This document shows, one piece after another, positions 59,936-64,000 of a stretch of DNA of 64,000 nucleotides (positions are counted from its first letter, which is position 1; each line of letters opens with the position of its first letter). Position numbers and translations under genes: made by a program. Below the pieces are notes generated by a model. That model ran no database searches. It saw only the letters and a list, made by a program, of their open reading frames with translations, and was not told where the DNA came from. The stretch spans positions 1 through 64,000 of the forward strand of contig DAHWKJ010000081.1 in NCBI GenBank assembly GCA_027343695.1, given 5' to 3'. This stretch comes from Sulfobacillus sp. GTDB taxonomy: Bacteria; Bacillota; Sulfobacillia; Sulfobacillales; Sulfobacillaceae.

Positions 59936-60823
59936 ATGACGAACCGCAAGGCGTATATGGCTGCACTGATTACCGTGGTGTTCTGGTCCTCAGCCTTTGT
60001 CGGAATTCGAATTGGGCTCGGATCGTTTAGCCCCTATCACTTGGTCTTATTTAGGTTTTTGGTCGCGAGTTTGGTGTTTGTGGCCTTGGTGCCGATCTTT
60101 AAGATCAAGGCGCTGCCTCGGCGGTCCTGGTTGCGTGTCATCATGAGTGGATTAGTGGGCTTAACGATTTACCACACGGCTTTATCCATCGGGGAACAGA
60201 CTGTGGACCCTGCGACGGCAAGCTTCATCATTGCTGGAGCCCCTATCATGTCGGCCATTTTGGCGTCGTGTTTTTTGAAAGAACGTTACACTCGTTGGGG
60301 TTGGTTGGGTGTTTTAATCAGTTTTCTCGGAGTAGTAATTATCACAGGGGTGGGGTCTTCTTTTCATCGTGACGCACTCCTGATTGTACTCTCTACCGTA
60401 GCGACCTCAGTCTATTTCGTGGTGGAGAAACCACTTCTGGCGACATACCGAACCCTAGATGTGACCGCTTGGGTTACGTGGGCGGGTACCGTCCCCATGC
60501 TCTTTTATTGGCATGGCTTTTTCGGCCAGTTATCTCGGGCTTCGTTCGATGCCGTCGGATGGATAATTTATATTGGGATTTTTCCCGCCGCACTGGCTTA
60601 CCTCACGTGGAATATTGCGCTGGCGAACGCGGACGCGACTCAGGTCACCCCGTTTCTCTATCTAAGTCCCATCCTCGCGGCGGCTTTGAGTTGGGTTATG
60701 CTCCATCAAATGCCCGGCGCCCCGGTTTGGGTTGGAGGCACACTGGTGCTGGTAGGCGTCATTTTGGTTCAGCGTTATGGGAAGGAGAGAGGTCCCCTGG
60801 GGCGAGACCTCTCGGTGTCGTAA
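59936..60823 (+). CDS. EamA/DMT-family transporter
   Basis: AALITVVFWSSAFVGIRIGLGSFSPYHLVLFRFLVASLVFVAL; PATASFIIAGAPIMSAILASCFLKERYTRWGWLGVLISFLGVVII. Confidence 0.9.
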   Translation: MTNRKAYMAALITVVFWSSAFVGIRIGLGSFSPYHLVLFRFLVASLVFVALVPIFKIKALPRRSWLRVIMSGLVGLTIYHTALSIGEQTVDPATASFIIAGAPIMSAILASCFLKERYTRWGWLGVLISFLGVVIITGVGSSFHRDALLIVLSTVATSVYFVVEKPLLATYRTLDVTAWVTWAGTVPMLFYWHGFFGQLSRASFDAVGWIIYIGIFPAALAYLTWNIALANADATQVTPFLYLSPILAAALSWVMLHQMPGAPVWVGGTLVLVGVILVQRYGKERGPLGRDLSVS

Positions 60824-60831
60824 TGTTAAAG

Positions 60832-62061
60832 CTAGCGCGCTGTTTTGACTTTTTGAATGAAGATGGACCCTAGGATAAAGTATAGGAAGGTCACAATAAA
60901 CAAAATCCGATAGGCTACACCGAGATTGATGAGCAGTGCGAGTGGGGCGACCACGGCTCCGGCAATTAAGCCGGCCCCAACCTGAGCCAGGTTAAAGGAT
61001 GCTTGCCAAAGACCCATGCTACGTCCCTCTAAACGGCCTGGCGGCAGGACATCCACGGCTAGGGCCCAGTCGGTGGAGAGGTAGATGCCATAGCCGAATC
61101 CAAACACCACGCCCATCACCATAATTAAAGAGATGTTTGTGGTAACGGCGAATACTAGAGCGGTGAGGCCCATAAGGCTTCCGCCGATTACCACTAGACT
61201 TTTCCGCTGGCCAAGGCGATCGCTAAGCCATCCAGCGGCCAAGACAGATACCAATGAGCCCACGGTGAGAAGAGCCAACAGGTCAAACACGGTGGATTCT
61301 GGATTACTAATGTGCGCCGTGAATTTTAGATAGTAAAAGAGGTAATTTTCGAGTGTGCCAAATCCCAACATGACCAACAATCGGGTTCCGAACACCCACC
61401 AAAAATCTGGATGCTGCCGGGGAGAGATCCACATGTCGCGGATCCAGTGAGTAGGCTCTGTGGACGTAACTGCCTGTCCCGAACTTTGCTCTCGAACGCC
61501 CCAATGCGTGATGGCCCAGCCGACAACAAGAAAGCCGGCCATAGCCCAATACACGGTGGTGTCTCCTAGGAGACGCGGCAAAAGCGCGCCAAATATGATG
61601 GCAAACTGCGTCATAAACCCCATATAGCCCGCTGCAGTGCCTCTTTGGGTATCAGGAACCAAGTCTGGAATGAGCGCCTGGTATGCGGCTTGAGCAAAAT
61701 TCGATGAGAGTTGAACCAGCATGTATCCGGTAACAAAGATCCAGAAGTTATGTCGGGCGTAGCCCATCAGAAGGAGTCCCGCAATATTTCCGGAAGTGCC
61801 GGCAAGGATATAGGGGCGCCGGCGTCCCCACCGATGGCGCAGGTGATCACTGACCAACCCGCCCCAGGGCTGCACGACTGTGGCAATTAACGATCCAATG
61901 ATGACTAGTATGGATAGCACGCTCGCTGAATGATTTTTTCCAACGAGATAGAGGACCTCACGGGGCACCACGATGATGATAAGGGCGGTCCATTGAACAT
62001 TGGATGCGAACCAGTAAAAGCTTAGGTAGATATTCTGTAGGGTGGACAGATGTGGCTTCAT
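60832..62061 (-). CDS. MFS transporter (GPH/SLC45-like)
   Basis: QPWGGLVSDHLRHRWGRRRPYILAGTSGNIAGLLLMGYA; WLSDRLGQRKSLVVIGG. Confidence 0.85.
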   Translation of the reverse strand: MKPHLSTLQNIYLSFYWFASNVQWTALIIIVVPREVLYLVGKNHSASVLSILVIIGSLIATVVQPWGGLVSDHLRHRWGRRRPYILAGTSGNIAGLLLMGYARHNFWIFVTGYMLVQLSSNFAQAAYQALIPDLVPDTQRGTAAGYMGFMTQFAIIFGALLPRLLGDTTVYWAMAGFLVVGWAITHWGVREQSSGQAVTSTEPTHWIRDMWISPRQHPDFWWVFGTRLLVMLGFGTLENYLFYYLKFTAHISNPESTVFDLLALLTVGSLVSVLAAGWLSDRLGQRKSLVVIGGSLMGLTALVFAVTTNISLIMVMGVVFGFGYGIYLSTDWALAVDVLPPGRLEGRSMGLWQASFNLAQVGAGLIAGAVVAPLALLINLGVAYRILFIVTFLYFILGSIFIQKVKTAR

Positions 62062-62227
62062 AGGGAAACCTCATTTCCAGTGAATTGGGGCCACGCGAAT
62101 ATTCCACGGGCCCAGGTGTGGTTCCTGCAACAGTGCCGCCCGGTGGGACATTTCTTTTCCGGCCATCGGTTGGGTTCAAGACAGGGATCCGCTATAATGG
62201 CAATAGATTGCTAAGAGGAGGCGTCCT

Positions 62228-63166
62228 GTGGAGCGATGGGCCCGCATCAAAACCACGGTTCTTGACGTGGTGGGGGACACCCCCATGGTTTGGTTACAGC
62301 GCGTTGGTACTCCCGGCGGAGCAAGGATTGCCCTCAAACTTGAGTCATTTAATCCCGGGGGGAGCATTAAGGATCGTATCGCGCTCGCCTTGATTCAGGA
62401 CGCCGCACACTCTGGAAGGCTTTTACCAGGCGGGACCATCGTCGAAGCAACGGCGGGTAATACCGGGATAGCGCTTGCGATGGCTGCCGCAGTGTTGGGA
62501 TACCGTTCGATATTTGTGGTGCCGGATAAGATGAGCCCCGAAAAAGTTGGCATCCTGAAGGCCTACGGGGCCGAGGTGCGAGTGGTGGCGGACAAGCCGC
62601 GCTCGGATCCTGATAACTATCAAAATATTGCCAGAAAACTGGCCCAGTCACTGCCCGGAGGGTGTTACATGGGACAATTTGAGAGGCAGGCAAACCCGGA
62701 GGCCCATTTTTTGAGCACTGGTCCGGAAATCTGGAAGGATACCGGTGGGAATGTGGCGGCAGTCATTGCCGGCGCGGGTACGGGAGGCACGATAACCGGG
62801 ATTGCGCGTTATCTTAAGAGCCAGGATGCCACCATTCAGGTAATTGGCGCCGATCCCGAGGGCTCAATCTTAAGTGGAGGATCCTATCATCCATTCAAGA
62901 TTGAAGGGATGGGCGAGGACTACATTCCAGAGACGCTGGATATCGGTCTCGTCGATCGGTGGATCCCGGTGTCGGATGACGACGCCTTTGCTATGGCCCG
63001 GCGGTTGGCCCGTGAGGAAGGTATTTTGGCCGGTGGCTCAACTGGTGCCATGGTCGTGGTGGCTCAAATGGTCGCCCAAGAGTTGTCGTCCGACCAATTG
63101 GTGGTGGCAGTGGCACCCGATACCGGCCGCAACTACTTGAATAGCATTTTTTCAGAAACGCCTTAG
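62228..63166 (+). CDS. cysK: cysteine synthase A
   Basis: VGDTPMVWLQRV; LESFNPGGSIKDRIALALI (PLP lysine); EATAGNTGIALAMAAAVLGY; AVIAGAGTGGTITGIARYLK. Confidence 0.92.
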   Translation: MERWARIKTTVLDVVGDTPMVWLQRVGTPGGARIALKLESFNPGGSIKDRIALALIQDAAHSGRLLPGGTIVEATAGNTGIALAMAAAVLGYRSIFVVPDKMSPEKVGILKAYGAEVRVVADKPRSDPDNYQNIARKLAQSLPGGCYMGQFERQANPEAHFLSTGPEIWKDTGGNVAAVIAGAGTGGTITGIARYLKSQDATIQVIGADPEGSILSGGSYHPFKIEGMGEDYIPETLDIGLVDRWIPVSDDDAFAMARRLAREEGILAGGSTGAMVVVAQMVAQELSSDQLVVAVAPDTGRNYLNSIFSETP

Positions 63167-63179
63167 GAGGGATAATTCT

Positions 63180-63629
63180 ATGGATATTGGCTCGGTAGCA
63201 CCAGAAATTGTCTTGAGAGCAACCGATGGCGAAGAGTTCAGCTCACGTGATGCCGTCAAACGCGGCAAGTTAGTGTTAGCCTTTTTTCCGCTTGCCTTTA
63301 CACCAGGCTGAATTCACGAGTTGTCCACCTGGCGGGGGGACTTCAAAAAGATCGAGGAAGCGCATGCGACGATTGTAGGATTGAGCACGGACCAAACTTA
63401 CGCACAACGCGTGTTTAAAGCCTCTTTAGGCGGTCTACCCTATGAGTTATTGTCGGATTGGATGCGACATGTTTCAGCAGCTTATGGCGTGCTAGATGAA
63501 AAGGGTGGCTACGCGAAGCGTACAGTATTTGTCCTGGGACAAGACCATGAACTGGTGTATCAAGATCTGGCTTTCAAGCCTGGGGATGACGCTAGCTACG
63601 CGGCGGTCATTCAAGCGTTATCGCGCTAG
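63180..63629 (+). CDS. peroxiredoxin (AhpE/BCP-like) with predicted selenocysteine at codon 44 (UGA 63309-63311)
   Basis: ATG at 63180 preceded by AGGAGG. Reading through TGA gives MDIGSVAPEIVLRATDGEEFSSRDAVKRGKLVLAFFPLAFTPG-U-IHELSTWRGDFKKIEEAHATIVGLSTDQTYAQRVFKASLGGLPYELLSDWMRHVSAAYGVLDEKGGYAKRTVFVLGQDHELVYQDLAFKPGDDASYAAVIQALSR-stop. U sits at the peroxidatic Cys of PxxxTxxC. Confidence 0.85.
63312..63344 (+). promoter_or_regulatory. candidate bacterial SECIS element
   Basis: Hairpin just 3' of TGA: GAG-(UU bulge)-GUCC-a-CC-[UGGCG]-GG-g-GGAC-UUC. Apical loop starts 18 nt after UGA and has G at its second position. Folded by eye. Confidence 0.55.
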
Positions 63630-63653
63630 TCGTATGCATCGGTGGCTAACAGC

Positions 63654-63682
63654 AAAAGCCCGGACACTGTCCGGGCTTTTTT
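63654..63682 (+). terminator. rho-independent terminator after the peroxiredoxin gene
   Basis: AAAAGCCCGGAC-act-GTCCGGGCTTTTTT, 12-bp stem plus T-tract. Confidence 0.92.
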
Positions 63683-64000
63683 CATGGGATGTCCGGCATG
63701 GGCGTCTCCCTGCGATAAGAGGATCCGAGGCAAGTGTACATTGCGCTCAATGGATCTGTTAGAATGATAAATAGATATTGTATGAATTATCGTAAAAACT
63801 GGCGATGACGGTGGACATGTTGAGGGAAAGGACCCCACCATGTGGTTTGGTCATTTGTTCCTGCAATCCTCCACCCACGGATGAAAACCCATTCGTGAGT
63901 GCGATAAGGGGAGGGGTGCCACGATGCAAAAAGGGCCCGACAAATCGAGGACAAATAGTTAAAGATGCGAGGCGGGCAATAATCAGGATGGCAGTGACGA

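Noticed and set aside
63321-63629. Standalone 102 aa ORF as listed in the ORF track
   Set aside because: It starts at a TTG codon without a good ribosome site and lacks the N-terminal beta-strands and active site. Same-frame sequence upstream of the TGA supplies exactly the missing peroxiredoxin N-terminus.
1-64000. CRISPR arrays, tRNA/rRNA genes, complete IS elements, and selenocysteine machinery (selA/B/C/D)
   Set aside because: None recognised in this window by manual reading. The Sec machinery would have to be encoded elsewhere in the genome.

Overview
The window reads as a gene-dense bacterial chromosome segment. Gene content (HemQ, NrdJ/NrdR, strong AGGAGG ribosome sites, several actinobacterial-looking families) suggests a Sulfobacillus-like Firmicute, but this assignment is inference only. 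I recognise about 50 coding regions, mostly metabolic and transport genes. They include thrB/thrC, hemQ, a putative 5-aminovalerate/glutarate degradation cluster, a glcDE-fusion/glcF pair, ilvE, nrdR/nrdJ, acnA, prfC, ppa and cysK. I saw no rRNA, tRNA, CRISPR array or intact mobile element. The most striking observation is at 63180-63629, directly downstream of cysK. A peroxiredoxin gene is split by a single in-frame TGA (63309-63311) exactly where the peroxidatic cysteine belongs (PLAFTPG-U-IHELS, matching PxxxTxxC). The TGA is followed at the expected distance by a plausible bacterial SECIS-like hairpin. This is best explained as a selenocysteine-containing, otherwise cysteine-free, 1-Sec peroxiredoxin that ORF callers truncate to 63321-63629. 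Other items of interest: a tandem pair of duplicated YbjQ-like proteins, a GlcD-GlcE fusion, a GT39/PMT-like glycosyltransferase fused to a PQQ-type beta-propeller, structured intergenic hairpins, and remnants of resistance-type genes.
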